From: Pezicula radicicola
Taxonomy: Eukaryota > Ascomycota > Leotiomycetes > Helotiales > Dermateaceae
Direction of reading: 5' to 3'
Assembly (NCBI GenBank): GCA_003008705.1
Contig: PDUO01000127.1
Location: 14,071-39,928, forward strand
Length of the DNA: 25,858 bases
The notes below the pieces were generated by a model. The model saw only the letters and a list, made by a program, of their open reading frames with translations. It searched no databases and was not told where the DNA came from. Below are positions 1 to 11,100 of this stretch, piece after piece (position 1 is the first letter of the stretch; every line of letters begins with the position of its first letter). The position numbers were made by a program, and so were the translations under genes.

Positions 1-1334
1 AATTATTAAATTAAACTTTAATAGAAATAAACTTATTTTTAATAAGGAATTCCTTTTTATATTAAATAATATTATTAATTAATACTTTTATCTTTAGATT
101 TTTATCTAGTTTTTTTTAAATTAAATTAATAACTTTTTTCTTTATATATTATTCTTTTAGTTAGTTTTCTTTAACTAAATAATAGTAATTATTATATTAA
201 TAGAGATTATTATATATATATAAGAATTTAGATTTATATTTAATAACTTAATTTAAATAATCTTAGAATATAATAAATATATTATAAATTATTCTATAAA
301 CTTATACTAAGGATTTCTAATAGATTTAAAATTAGTTAATAAGGTTATATAATATTAAGAGATCTTTACTCTTATTTTCTTTTAAAACTAATTTTAATTT
401 AAGAGTTAATTTATATTTAAAATTAATATTTTAGATTATATATATAAAATTAAATAGAATAAAATTATTAATAGTTTTTATAATATTAAAATCTTTAGTA
501 TTAGTATATATAGTTTTTTATTATTATAATTATTTTTTAATACTTTACTTTTTCTTAAATAATTTAAATTTATAAAACTTTCTAACTAGTTTTATTCTTT
601 TAGTATAATCTAATAATATAAAATATAATTTTAATATAATTAATACTTCTTATATTATTATAGAATTATATATAAGTAAGAGGTATTAAAGAGTTATAAA
701 GTTATATATATACTTTTATATAAATACTAGTATATTTAATTATTTATTAATTAGTTAGATAGAATATTTTTATATATTTTATTTAATTTTAAATATTTTA
801 TATTATTATTTTATAGTTTTAATTTCTATAAGAGTTATTATTAGTATTTAAATAAATATTAATTAAATTAAAAAAGTTAGAAATAATAACTAAATAAGTA
901 ATATTAAATTAATATATAATTATACTAGATTCTTATTACTTTAGATTAATTTATATATCTTTAATAATTAATTTTATTAGTCTAAGAAGTTACTAAGAAT
1001 AAGTATAAATTTAATAATTATTTTAAATAATTTTTACTAAAGTTAAATAAATTAAATAAGTCTATTTAACTTATATAGAACTAAGTAGTTTTTAAACTAT
1101 TATTAGTTTAAATTAAATTAATATACTAGTAGTAGTAAAGAACTTATAACTATTACTAATAGTAGAATATATTAATAAATATATAGATTAGAAGTTAAGA
1201 GATAGTTACTTAATTCTATATAGATAGTAAAATAAGAGTATATATATATAAATAAGAGTAAGTAATTACTAATACTAAAATAACTTATATAGTATTAGAG
1301 AAATAGTCTTCTTATATATAAAATACTTAGAAAT
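1..1334. repeat. RIP-saturated AT-rich block
   Basis: Reading the block base by base I find no CA, TG, CG or GC dinucleotide anywhere from position 1 to 1334; the first CA is at 1335. Remaining G and C occur only in contexts such as AG, GT, GA, CT, AC and TC. No open frame of useful length exists. Complete loss of CpA/TpG is the expected end point of fungal repeat-induced point mutation acting on a repeated element over several cycles. The parent element, probably a transposon, can no longer be recognised. The right edge is sharp: ordinary GC-richer sequence follows within about 100 bases. The left edge lies outside the window. Confidence 0.85.
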
Positions 1335-1549
1335 CAACTATCTAACTAATACTATCGACTTATCTATAGTATGAACTAAATATAAACTATATTTATAGTT
1401 TCTGAACGAGTAGTAATACTGTTATATTTGGCAACACAGCCTCATCCTGTCTATTTAGGAGGGAGGGGGGGGAAGAGAGTACCAGACAGAGAGCGACGCC
1501 AATTTCAACCTCATTGTTCCTTCACAATCTTCACTACTCGAAAGCTGTC
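1335..1549 (+). promoter_or_regulatory. Upstream and leader region of the 1550 gene
   Basis: This short stretch joins the RIP block to the first coding region. It contains a G-rich run near 1460-1471 and a C/T-rich stretch at about 1505-1540 just before the ATG, the kind of pyrimidine-rich leader often seen before fungal start codons. No TATA box or transcription start can be assigned. If this is the real promoter, it abuts heterochromatin-prone AT-rich DNA, so expression may be low; that is inference. Confidence 0.35.
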
Positions 1550-2437
1550 ATGGATCCAGAGAACGTGGACGACCTGTTCGAAATGGGCCTCGTCGAGGTC
1601 GACGACGAGGAGTTCGAGACCCACCGCGACAACTTCGGCAAGCCGCAGCAGATCAACCTCACCGGACCAGACCGGATTGACAAGGAGGGAGTAGTGCTCT
1701 GCGGCCGCCTGGTCGACGTTGTGCACGGCGAAGACGCCGGAAAGCCGTGGACGCTCACCATCTTTGAGTAGTATATATATACCAACCACCCGGGCAAGTA
1801 CTTCAAGTTCGCCCGGATCGGTATTAGCTTCAAGTCCTCGACTAGCGACCAGTACTATGACCCAGTCGTCGTGGACTACTTCCCCTGGGGCGCCTACTCC
1901 CTGTCCAAGACGACCAAGAAGCTCGAGACGACCCGAGGCTGGCACCCATCAGTCAAGCTCGGCAAGGATGGCGTCGCGACCGCCGAGAATGTCTTCGTGT
2001 ACGACCTCAAGGAGACAGTCGACCGCGACGAGCACATCTACGTCAACGGCTGTCCGGTGCTGGTGGACGGGTACACCGACCCAGACCGACTCACCGCCGT
2101 GCAGTGGAACCTGTTCGAGAGCGAGAGCCAGCAGAGCGGCGTCCCGCGATATTTCCGCACTGCGGTTCTCCTCGAGCGGAAGCTGGGCGACAAATCCCGC
2201 TTCACAGCAAAGATCGATATGAAGGTCAAGGTGTCATTCATGCAGGACGCAAAGCAGAAGATCAAGAGCTTTCTGGGGTGGAATGTGAAGGACGCTCCGG
2301 CCATATTTGACCCAACTCTAAGCCCGACCACCAATCGGTTCGATGACAAACTGAAGTCTCTTCGCAGTATATCGTTGGAGTACAAATACCCTTTCCTCCT
2401 CTTCCGGAAGTTTCCGGATGCCACGGATGGAAAGTAA
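1550..2437 (+). pseudogene. Conserved fungal hypothetical protein, interrupted by one in-frame TAG
   Basis: An ATG at 1550 (MDPENVDDLF) opens a frame that is continuous to TAA at 2435-2437 except for one TAG at 1769-1771. Reading through gives about 295 residues. Both sides keep the same frame, GC-rich codon use and amino-acid style, so this looks like one gene. Motifs after the stop (GKYFKFARIGISF, then DPVVVDYFPWGAYSL, then a VLLERK segment) resemble a family of fungal hypothetical proteins with a beta-rich core that I remember without a functional name. No signal peptide or membrane segment is evident. TAG from CAG fits a single CpA to TpA change, as expected next to a RIP block. Alternatives are a missed intron around the TA-repeat at 1771-1779 or a sequencing error. 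Function is unknown. Confidence 0.65.
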
Positions 2438-2720
2438 GGGCCCAGCAAGGTGGCGGCGATCCTAAGCAAAAGGTGACTAGTCGGGGGAGGACAGGGAGGC
2501 ACAAGACAATTATTAATGAAAGTTTCAATGTATGGTACATGTATGGCAGAGAACTATAGTTTTCGTATAGAAATCAATGAAGAGCTCCGCATTCTTTTGA
2601 GTCAGCGTACTTGGAGAATGTTTGGTGTATATTGTCAGGACATGACGTGAGGAAGGACGCTAGTAAATGCATATCACCGATGTATCGTAGACAACAACAG
2701 ATTACCACCACAGATCCTAA

Positions 2721-2764
2721 CGAAAAAAATATTATATGAAGATAGCAGCTCGATGCTCGTCTAC
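2721..2764 (+). repeat. Direct repeat, copy A
   Basis: This 44-base segment matches 3037-3080 at 38 of 44 positions by direct reading; five of the six differences are transitions. It appears to be a displaced copy of the 3' end of the subtilase gene that ends at 3077. Confidence 0.7.
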
Positions 2765-2995
2765 TCGTTGGCGACCATGTGATTTTCCTAGTAAAACGTT
2801 GGAATATAAAAAGTCTAGAATAACTTACAGGGGGTATATCTTAATACAATATATAAGTAAATTATCTTATTTCTCTTAAGGATTATATATATAGTAAGAG
2901 GGAGTTATATCTTTTTTTACTTAATTTTATCTATTATTCTTAGTAGGTTATATATATAAAATGATCGCATCGCTATAATGATCGTATCACCCCGA

Positions 2996-3016
2996 ACTAA
3001 CCCCCTAGGGGTTAGT
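2996..3016. repeat. Perfect 9-bp inverted repeat with 3-base loop
   Basis: ACTAACCCC (2996-3004), spacer CTA, then GGGGTTAGT (3008-3016). The arms are exactly complementary. It could be a terminator-like hairpin, an element end or a chance palindrome. It sits just before repeat copy B. Confidence 0.6.
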
Positions 3017-3036
3017 GAAATAAAAGAAAATGAAAT

Positions 3037-3080
3037 CGAAAGAAATGTTATATGAAGACGCCAGCTCGATGCTCATCTAC
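3037..3080 (+). repeat. Direct repeat, copy B, at the 3' end of the subtilase relic
   Basis: This is the partner of 2721-2764. It covers the stop codon and 3' flank of the minus-strand subtilase relic. The two copies bracket 272 bases containing an AT-rich patch and a palindrome, so a local duplication or an insertion with a partly duplicated target are both possible. At 44 bases it is too long for a typical target-site duplication. Confidence 0.7.
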
Positions 3081-6000
3081 ATTGGATTTCTCAAGCTCTT
3101 TCTTTTCTCATATTCCCTCAACTTATCGACCATCTTCTCCCGGACCCTCTCCACCAAGCTCTTGACTGGGTTCTCGGTTTCCCTTGCTTCGTTAAGCAGT
3201 CCAGTCACGTTGACAAGAGACGCGGCGGTCGCACTCTTGGACTCGATCTTCGGCTTCAGCTTGTCGAAACATGCGTTCATTGTTGAAGTCGCCTTTGTCG
3301 TATCCATACCGCTCCGAGCACCAGAGCACCAGGGCAGCCAAGCCTGATACCAGCGCCGTGGATGCCGAGCTGCCCTTGTCGGTCCTCGTGAAAGCCAACG
3401 GGTCGGACACGACCTCGTCTAGCTTCTCGCCGGGCAACAGGTAGTCAACGTTGGCGTTATTGACGAAGTCGGACTTGTTGCCGTTCTTGTTGCACGAGCC
3501 GACCTTCTTGATCATCTTGGTCTGGCTGCTGGCTGGGAGCGCCGCCGCCTGCTTGTACATGCCCTTGTCATCGGAGGCGCAGAATAGGACGATGTTGGCG
3601 CGGCCGGCGTCCTCGATTATGGTTCTCAGATCTCCGGCGCCCTGAGAGTTTTGAGACTTTTCCTTGATCGTCTAACTCATGGATATAATGTGGACATCTT
3701 GGGAGACTGCCCACTTTATAGCCTGCGTGCCATTTACATCAGTCGATACATGCGTTGTAGTTCTGTTCCGCACAGCAGAGGAGTTTTATCTTTTCCAAAT
3801 AGCCAATTGGACTCACCTCAGCAGCCATCTGAGCCACAGACGAATAGGCCGTCGTCGACTTTTCGAGTCTCGCAACATACAGGTTGACATAAGGGTAAAC
3901 GGAGTGAATCAGATTCGCCATTACCGTGTCGTGGCCGTCCGCTGAGTTGTAGAAGGTGCCGACATTTCCATGCTCAGTCAAGTTATCTGGCGGCCAACCT
4001 TCCTTTACGCTGCCTTTCTGGTGAGTCAGCTCGGGTTGACGCCATCGTCAATCACCGCCACCCTCACCGGGTTCTTTCTCAGTCTCATGAGGTCAGTAGA
4101 ATTTGGTCGCAGCATCTGGAAGCTCTTGACGACTTCCTTGCGGAATTCCGACACGGCTTGAATCCATCTGTGTCTTCATGCGCATGAGTTGAGAAATTCC
4201 AGAATCTACCGGGAGAAACAGCGGAACACTTACTGTGATAGGTTCTCGTCTTGAACGCTAAACCCGCTTTTCTTATTGTCCCTCGTATCATCGCTCTTAA
4301 TGCCCGTTCGTAAATTGGGAGGAGCGTAAAAAAGCAGGTCCGGGAACCTATTGTGTAGCCGAGTCTTGAATTGCGCGAGACACTCCCTCAATCTCGCGAC
4401 GGACTCGATACTCTTTGTTTGCGTTTGTTAGTGACTCGCCCTATACTGGTTGGGGCTGGTTGTCTGACGCACCGATTCAACATCTACGTGGACACGATGG
4501 AGCTGTGGAGGTGCAGATTTAGCCAAGGTCCGAGCAAAAGTAACGGTATTGGGAGCATACTTTTGGAAGCATTCGTTTTAGGCCAACTTCGGGATCTGGC
4601 CACCCCACAAGGTAGCTGTTCTGTCCATTCCAGGTTAGCCAAAGCTCAACCAGCTTCCCAGCTTCGCCCTTGATAGTTTCGATCGACAGGTTTTACATGT
4701 TCCAATCCAAACATCGGATGTCCTAGCCCTTCAGACACTCCTCGATAGCTTCGTCCTCACACTAAAAGTCTTGGTTGTCTTTTATGACCAGCTTCAAAAT
4801 CCTCTTCACTTTCTTAGCTTCGCGAAGCCACGTTAGGACGGCTTTGAGATACTTGACATTTCGTTCTCGCTGAGCGCCAGGAGCGAAGGGCTTATTCGCT
4901 CCTCTAAGCGTCGGAGTGATGCTCGGAACCGCCCTTTTCGGTTTGTCCCTGGCCCGTAAACTAGCTAGTTTCAATTCTACACACGCGAGGATAGAATGCA
5001 ATTTAAGGAACTCGTGGTCTTTCTCTATATCTTTGTAGAGCGCATCTTCCGTCTTGAATGCGATCTGGACGGTCTGACCGGTCGATGACGCTGGAAATTT
5101 CATGTCCGTTAGCCTTAGGGAAAGAATCAAGCGAGGGTCATAGTTGGGTTGAGACCTCAACTTACACAAAGGGTTCGCCTTCTGATCCCCAAAGATACAC
5201 TTCACCGCTTCATCAAAATCCTCTCGTGAGCTACATTGCTCAAGTAGATGCCTGGCAACTTGCCCGGCCAGGTGCTGAGACTTGTTCCACTCCGGTTCTG
5301 CATGCTTGGATACATTCTTCTGCGCCGATTCGTCGTTCGAGCTCGGTTGAGCCTGTTTTTTCTCCCTCTTCGAACTAGCACGCTTCTTGGATTGATTGTC
5401 ATTCGCCTGTGTTGCTTGGTCCTAGTCGTTTGTGGTCGTGATGGCTGCAGTTGAGGGTACAGCTGCCGAAGCCCGTGAGTCCTTGTTTGCGTCAACAGAC
5501 TTCTCAGGTTCATACTCGAGCCCTACCCAATCCTCATTTGAGGCGTTCCTTCCTTCGATGTAGATGACGTAAGGAGTCTTCCCGTCATCGTTCGTAACTG
5601 ACAATGCAGTGGGGTACTGGTTTATCAGATCCTGGAGCGTCTTGACAAAACGAGTGGCGTATTCCCGCTCATCAGTGATCAGATTAGGGTGCTTTCGATG
5701 GCAGTATTCGCACCCTTCAACGGGACATTTTCGACTCGGGACGGAGAAACGATTTGTTTTAAACTAGACGAAATCGTGGAGGGGGAGTATTGCTATTCAA
5801 CCGCTTTAGAGCGAAAGTCTTCGGACCGCCATGCTTGATGAGGATGTCCATAATATCGAGATTCATGGGATCTAAGGCAGTGGCTGCATGGAGAGAGTTC
5901 TGCCCAGAGCTGTTCTTGGCCCCGATAGCTTCGGCAACCAAGGACTTGAGGTTGGCGTACTCTGCAGTCGCTTCACAGACGAACCTGATGAGTCCGAAAT

Positions 6001-6463
6001 GCTTGCGTTCAATGGCGTACACCAGCATCGGCCGCGACCCACTCAATCCCTCGTCGCCCAGTCGCTCTTTTACCAGGAGGAGCGCGGTCGTGGTGAGATG
6101 CTTGAAAGATTCCGAGTTATCGAAGTCGTACGGCTCATACTTCCTGATGAGGTAATGGAGGATGGTGACGTCCGCTTCGTCGCGCAGATTCGAGAGGCAC
6201 TGATCGATGGCATTCCCATACCTCTTCTTGAATCTGTCCGGAGTGACCTCGCCTTCGCCTCGCACCGCATCGAATAATTTGCCACGTTTCTGGGAAAGCT
6301 CCAGGTGTTCCCATTCTGTATCGTTGACTAGCTGATCCGAGTCGACTTCTGCATCTGGGAGCGTCGAGTCTAGCTGTGATTTAGTCGAAAAGGACACTGT
6401 TCGCGAGATCCACATAGGCCTCCCAGGGGTCACAATGTCGACGGGCCTTTGTGGAGGTTCCAT
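3077..6463 (-). pseudogene. Ankyrin / subtilisin-like protease (peptidase S8) gene, degraded
   Basis: ATG at 6463 opens an N-terminal region with ankyrin-like text (NTPLHDFV after correcting one extra G in the run at 5781-5785). Next come a Cys/His-rich piece (CPVEGCEYCHRKHPN), a linker, and a C-terminal subtilase domain: Asp motif VRVAVIDDGV (about 4040-4067), His motif GHDTVMANLI (about 3900-3930) and Ser motif GSSASTALVSGLAALVLWC (about 3310-3370). The His motif has D where HGT is usual. Two introns are well supported: 4168-4233 (GTAAGT...CAG) and 3723-3816 (GTGAGT...CAG). In-frame stops lie at 5764, 5422, 4762, 4723, 4693, 4428 and 3672; the last replaces a Trp expected after IISMS. Frameshifts lie near 5783, 4560-4590, 4035 and 3310. 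Intracellular S8-ankyrin proteins are thought to be effectors in fungal NLR-type systems. This copy should not make a full-length enzyme. Confidence 0.8.
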
Positions 6464-8119
6464 GATGTCGTTTTCAAGGAGTGCAGTAAATTTTTAACAA
6501 TTCATATGGTTTACTTTCTGCAGGAAGTACCAGATACAAGCGGGGAAGTCAGAGGAATAAGCCAACAGAAGACACTAGGAGGGGAGATCGATCTCGAAAG
6601 CTCATGGGAATACCGCGTCATGGCCTCATGGACCGCCCTTTTCAATCCCGAAAGTTTGCAGCCGTACATGTAGCCCGTCAATCTCCTGCTGTTCCTCCAT
6701 CTCCAGGCAAGGCCCAGCCTTGTCAGTATGATCGAGGCCCGACACCCCAGCAGGCACCCTTCGCAAGTCACACGTCCTAAGTCGCACTATTGATGTCGTA
6801 CAACCGCACTTGTGTACTCGGTGTGTGGTGAGCGCGAGGCTCGCTGAAAGAACCCTGCCCCGAGCCTTCCTGGATCCGTTTGTAGGACAAATTTAGCGAA
6901 TTACAATGTCGGGCATCCTAGCAATAAAAAGCAAAACGTAACACCTCCAAAGTCGACCTCAACTTAGAAAGCTGGCTTGAGATGACCGTGTTCGTTCATT
7001 ATTGCCAAAAAGCCCTTCATCCGAAATTTCAACTTCAGATCGAAGATCCTAGCAGTCCCAGTTTCCTATTGAATGCCATGCACTGAGAACGGAGTTGTGG
7101 CTCGGCTGACGTTCGCTTCAATTAAGTTGCTGTGCTTTGTGTTAGAGTTGCGGCACGGACCGATCTTGCTTTGCTTTGTCCTTCGGGACAAGGCGAAGTG
7201 GTGCAATGGTTAATTCATACAACTGACGTGTGTGGCTGCCAGAATAGCTGGCCACCAAGGTAAGATTACCATGCTAAAATATGTAGCGTCTCTCAGTTCG
7301 CCAGCCAAAAGCGAGCAGAATAATCTGAGGCGCTTATTACCAGGGTCCTTCCATCAGCTTTCAACATTAACCAGGAAGTGGCTGTCCCGAAAGGGTCCAA
7401 TATTAAGCCACTGGCTCGGAAGCCCAACTTCCAATTAGCTACCTCAGTATCGTGGCTGTAAGCTTACCCCGAGGCACCTTTTTCGTGCGAAACTGTGCAA
7501 TCGAAACACAGAGACGTTTTCTTTCTTTTTTTCAAGCTGGGTTGGGCCAGGCTTCATATTTCCGGTTGAGAATAGTAGCGACCAATTGAAAAAATGTCTC
7601 TCTACTACTCACTGCACTTCCAGCACCTGAGCTGGCCAGCCCAGCCAGGCGATTCAATTACGCCCAAGGAGCATGGAGTCACAGGTTGTGGCGACTCAAT
7701 TTATTAGGGGTTGGCCATTAAAAGAGAATATACCTGGTTGGATGCCAGATACGGCTAAGCTAAGATATTTCCATCCCCCAGATTTATTTTTTGTTAGCCC
7801 TCCGAGAGACTCTCTCTTCCTGCTCAAAAAAGCCGGAGTGTGCCTTTCGTAGGCCTGGGCCCCACCTCTTCTCGGGCTTCCTTTGTACGTCACCACTACA
7901 TACAACGTATGTAACTCGATCAATACTGCTTTCATAAATTCTCTGCCACCTTGAGAATTCACACTGTGAGAGATCGGTTCCAGAACCCACAAGTCTCGCC
8001 TTTCATTGTCTCACCGCTCCGCCTCTCGTTAGTTGTCGCCTCCTGGCACTCAGATCACCTTGCGGCAAGAGAGGGCTTTGGCCGTGCAGCACCAACGCGA
8101 TGGACGTACTGTCAGTTAT
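6464..8119. other. Divergent intergenic region
   Basis: It separates two divergently transcribed genes and should hold both promoters. Short ORFs occur on both strands, but none shows a recognisable motif or coherent codon use. The sequence around 7195-7235 resembles a tRNA A box but has no matching B box or cloverleaf. Polypyrimidine stretches occur near 7520-7535. I cannot place transcription starts. Confidence 0.5.
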
Positions 8120-11100
8120 ATGCCACTGAAGCATGTGCCGGAAAGCTTCGTATTGACCAGTATTTCAGGATCGTCAAAATTCATGGCATTGGAAGTCCGA
8201 ATTTCGACCCGCCACTATTACTTGACCTCTACGATGATCGGGGATCCAGCTACCACCAGTATTCATTCTCGTATTCCATTGGTCGCATAATCGGCGAGAC
8301 AGCGAGACCTTACAACACCATCCCCGAACTTGCAACGGAGTTGTTAGGCGGGACTTTGGACTCCTATCCGAGCCCGAGGGTATTCTGGCTTCCTTTGACT
8401 GTCACTCCTTGCATTTCGCTGACGAGAGATATATCCAGGCAGGAACACGCACGCCGATAGTATGCTTAGCCTGCGACATCGGTGGATCAATCTTGAAACA
8501 AGTCAGCGGCTCTAGATTTATAAAGGCCAGGAAAATGTCAGTCTGACTTACAATTTACAGGCTCTTATCACTGCATTATCGGCCCCAGGTTCAGAGTACC
8601 TGGAAATTCTTGAGGCAATCACCACTTTGGTACGTTCATGATCATTGGATATTGGTCCCCCCTTGGAGTCATCAATAGGCGCTAAATTGGGAAGGTCTTC
8701 TTCGGGACTCCTCACCGAGAAACAGTATCGACTCCCTGGGAAACAGCATTGTTCGGACTTGTTTCTCAACTGAGTGACGTGCAGAGTTCCGTGGAAAGGC
8801 TACCAGCCTGCATATCCGAGCTCTCGCGCTACCACAGACAGCTCCATCAGGATTTTGCTGGCGTCGGCAATAGCTTCAGAATGATACAATATTCTGGGAA
8901 ACTGGTATGTTTGGAAAAAACGCAACCAAATTCTCGACTTCTTATTGTTGATTTCTGATGACTACATCGCAGGGGCTGACGGAGTCACTTGCAACCGTTG
9001 GTTCTGATACGGAGGAACAGATAATCGACGACATTTCCTTTAATGATCTGAACAAGTTGTCGATGAAATTGCATATCAATTACTTCATGAACCGTCTCGA
9101 AGATGCGTCTATAGGTATGTCAGTCAGCACATTCGCCTCTCACCCTCTCGTTGATGAGTTTGGCGTTTTCTGACCATCGCCAACATAGTTGTGAGCCCAT
9201 TCTACCAGTCATTTATGCGAACAGTCCTGGCACATGCATCACGATGTTATATCACACCCACGAAACAACCCAGATTCCCCAGAACGGCAAAATCAGTGTT
9301 CTCGCACGGAGCTCCAGAGGCATGGTTGCAATCCACAGACACTTTCCATCCGTCGACCCCGTTAATCCTATACGTGCCATCCGCATTCGCCAACAGAATC
9401 TTTTTAGATTCTCTATTGTCCCACCTTTCTGGCCTAAGGAAGGGTCCCTTTCGCAAACACACCATCATATCAATCAACCTTCATGAGTCATATTCCACAG
9501 GCACTACCACTTTGGCACTCCTGTCCAGTGGAAATGGCGAGGCGTTGCCTATGTTTCCTTCAACTAGCTGTCCAAGCTCAATCCATGGCGTCTCAAGCCA
9601 CCGAGCAAGCAGACTCAACCAAGGATAGCGACAAGAATGGCGATGAGGATAGGTCTAAGGATCCGGAAAACGACGTCCCAACCAGCATTGCACTGGAAGC
9701 CTACCAAAACTTTCTGGGTTACTCCGTAATGAATTGGACCGTTCACTATATCCAGGCGATGACCGAAGGGGCCACCGAAGCCGAGTCTGCCGACATCATC
9801 CAGATGTTGGACGAGTCCCTCTTTCAAATATGGCAACGGACTTGGCACTCATTGCGTCCCTTAAGATCGATTGTCCGCGAAGAACAAGTTGCCGAGCCGA
9901 TACTACGGCAATCGCCCCTTACCTTGGCAAAACGAGCCCAGTTGCATTTCTACCAAGCGCTTGCAGCGATATTTGAAGCCATTCATGTTTTAAGGATAGT
10001 AGATGGGAAAGAAGATATCGCCTTAGCCTGGGGCGTGGCTCAAGCTGAGGGCGATGTCGAGAGAGCTAGGAGGTTTTGGCTAGAAGAGATCCCAGACGAG
10101 GCCAAAGACATGAATCTGCTGCTTCGGTGCTTTGGCAGAAACCCGGAACTGGCTTTTCGACTCGTGGCTTCTATCGACTAGGTGTTCGTTCACGACAAAT
10201 TTTCCCATCTCCTATCGCACGATCTAGATGTTGGAGGAACCACTGTTCTCAAGTATATGGGCGAGCATCCAAGCCTAAACGTTCCACTACATCTCAGCCC
10301 TCCATCAGCTAGAGGTTGGTTGTGTGCTTCCCTGGGTCTCTCGGAGGTTATTGAGCACATTCTTGTGAGTCCAAACATCTCGCTAGTCCTGAAAAGAGAC
10401 CCTGTTAGCCTTGTGCCCGTGGCACGAGATCCCGCTGCTACCGTCCCCGAACATGAGGATTCTGTTGCTCCTGTATCCAAGGAGGAAGACTATGAGGCTC
10501 CTGCTATCCTCGAAAAGCACACTGAGAACACGTTACTGCATATTGCTGTTGCTGCTGGCAACGTCGGGGCAGTCAAGGCTTTGCTGGCTCGCAGCATCGA
10601 TGTTGACTCAACTGATGAAGAAGGGATGACCGCTGTAGCCCTCGCAGCAAGACATGGATTCGATGCAATCTTGGAACACCTGCTTCAACAGGCGACAAAG
10701 CCCAACCATCCGGCTAAAGATGGCAAGACTCCACTGTATTACGCGAGCCAGAACGGACATTACCGGATAGCGAGCCGTCTGGTTCAACTGGACGCAAGCC
10801 AGTTCGATATAGTAATAGACGGTACAGTCCAATCTTCCTGTTTCCTCGCTGCCATGAAATCAAACCATGAGCAGTTGGTAAAACTCTTCCTTGGAAGTAC
10901 CCGATTGACAGATGCTGGACTCATGTTGGCAGCACGCTCGACAGAGAAAAACGTCGAGAATGAAGAGGAACTTCCCATAGATGCGCCTGCCAGGAATCCG
11001 CATGTCATGAACGGTTCAGGGTCTGCAGTTATGGACGCTGTTGCGAGTGGGGTTTCTGGAATCGCAATGGACCTTGTCGAAAAGGGATTCAACCTTGATG

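Larger units (their letters stand above)
2438..3076. other. Intergenic region with AT-rich patch
   Basis: The stretch between the two convergent genes holds their 3' flanks, an AT-rich patch at about 2820-2960 that is poor in CpA/TpG, a direct repeat pair and a perfect palindrome (listed separately). I see no coding region in it. Confidence 0.6.

Noticed and set aside
1511..1945. Minus-strand ORF of 144 codons over the first gene
   Set aside because: It is antisense to a coherent plus-strand frame and contains no motif.
4371..4673. Plus-strand ORF of 100 codons
   Set aside because: It is antisense to the subtilase relic, whose minus-strand text matches the expected family order.
7195..7300. 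tRNA-like A box (GTGGTGCAATGGTTAATTC)
   Set aside because: No B box (GGTTCGANTCC) or cloverleaf could be folded downstream; possibly a fragment or chance match.
9247..9477. Minus-strand ORF of 76 codons
   Set aside because: It overlaps the plus-strand exon that begins at 9189 after a well-supported intron; treated as a shadow.
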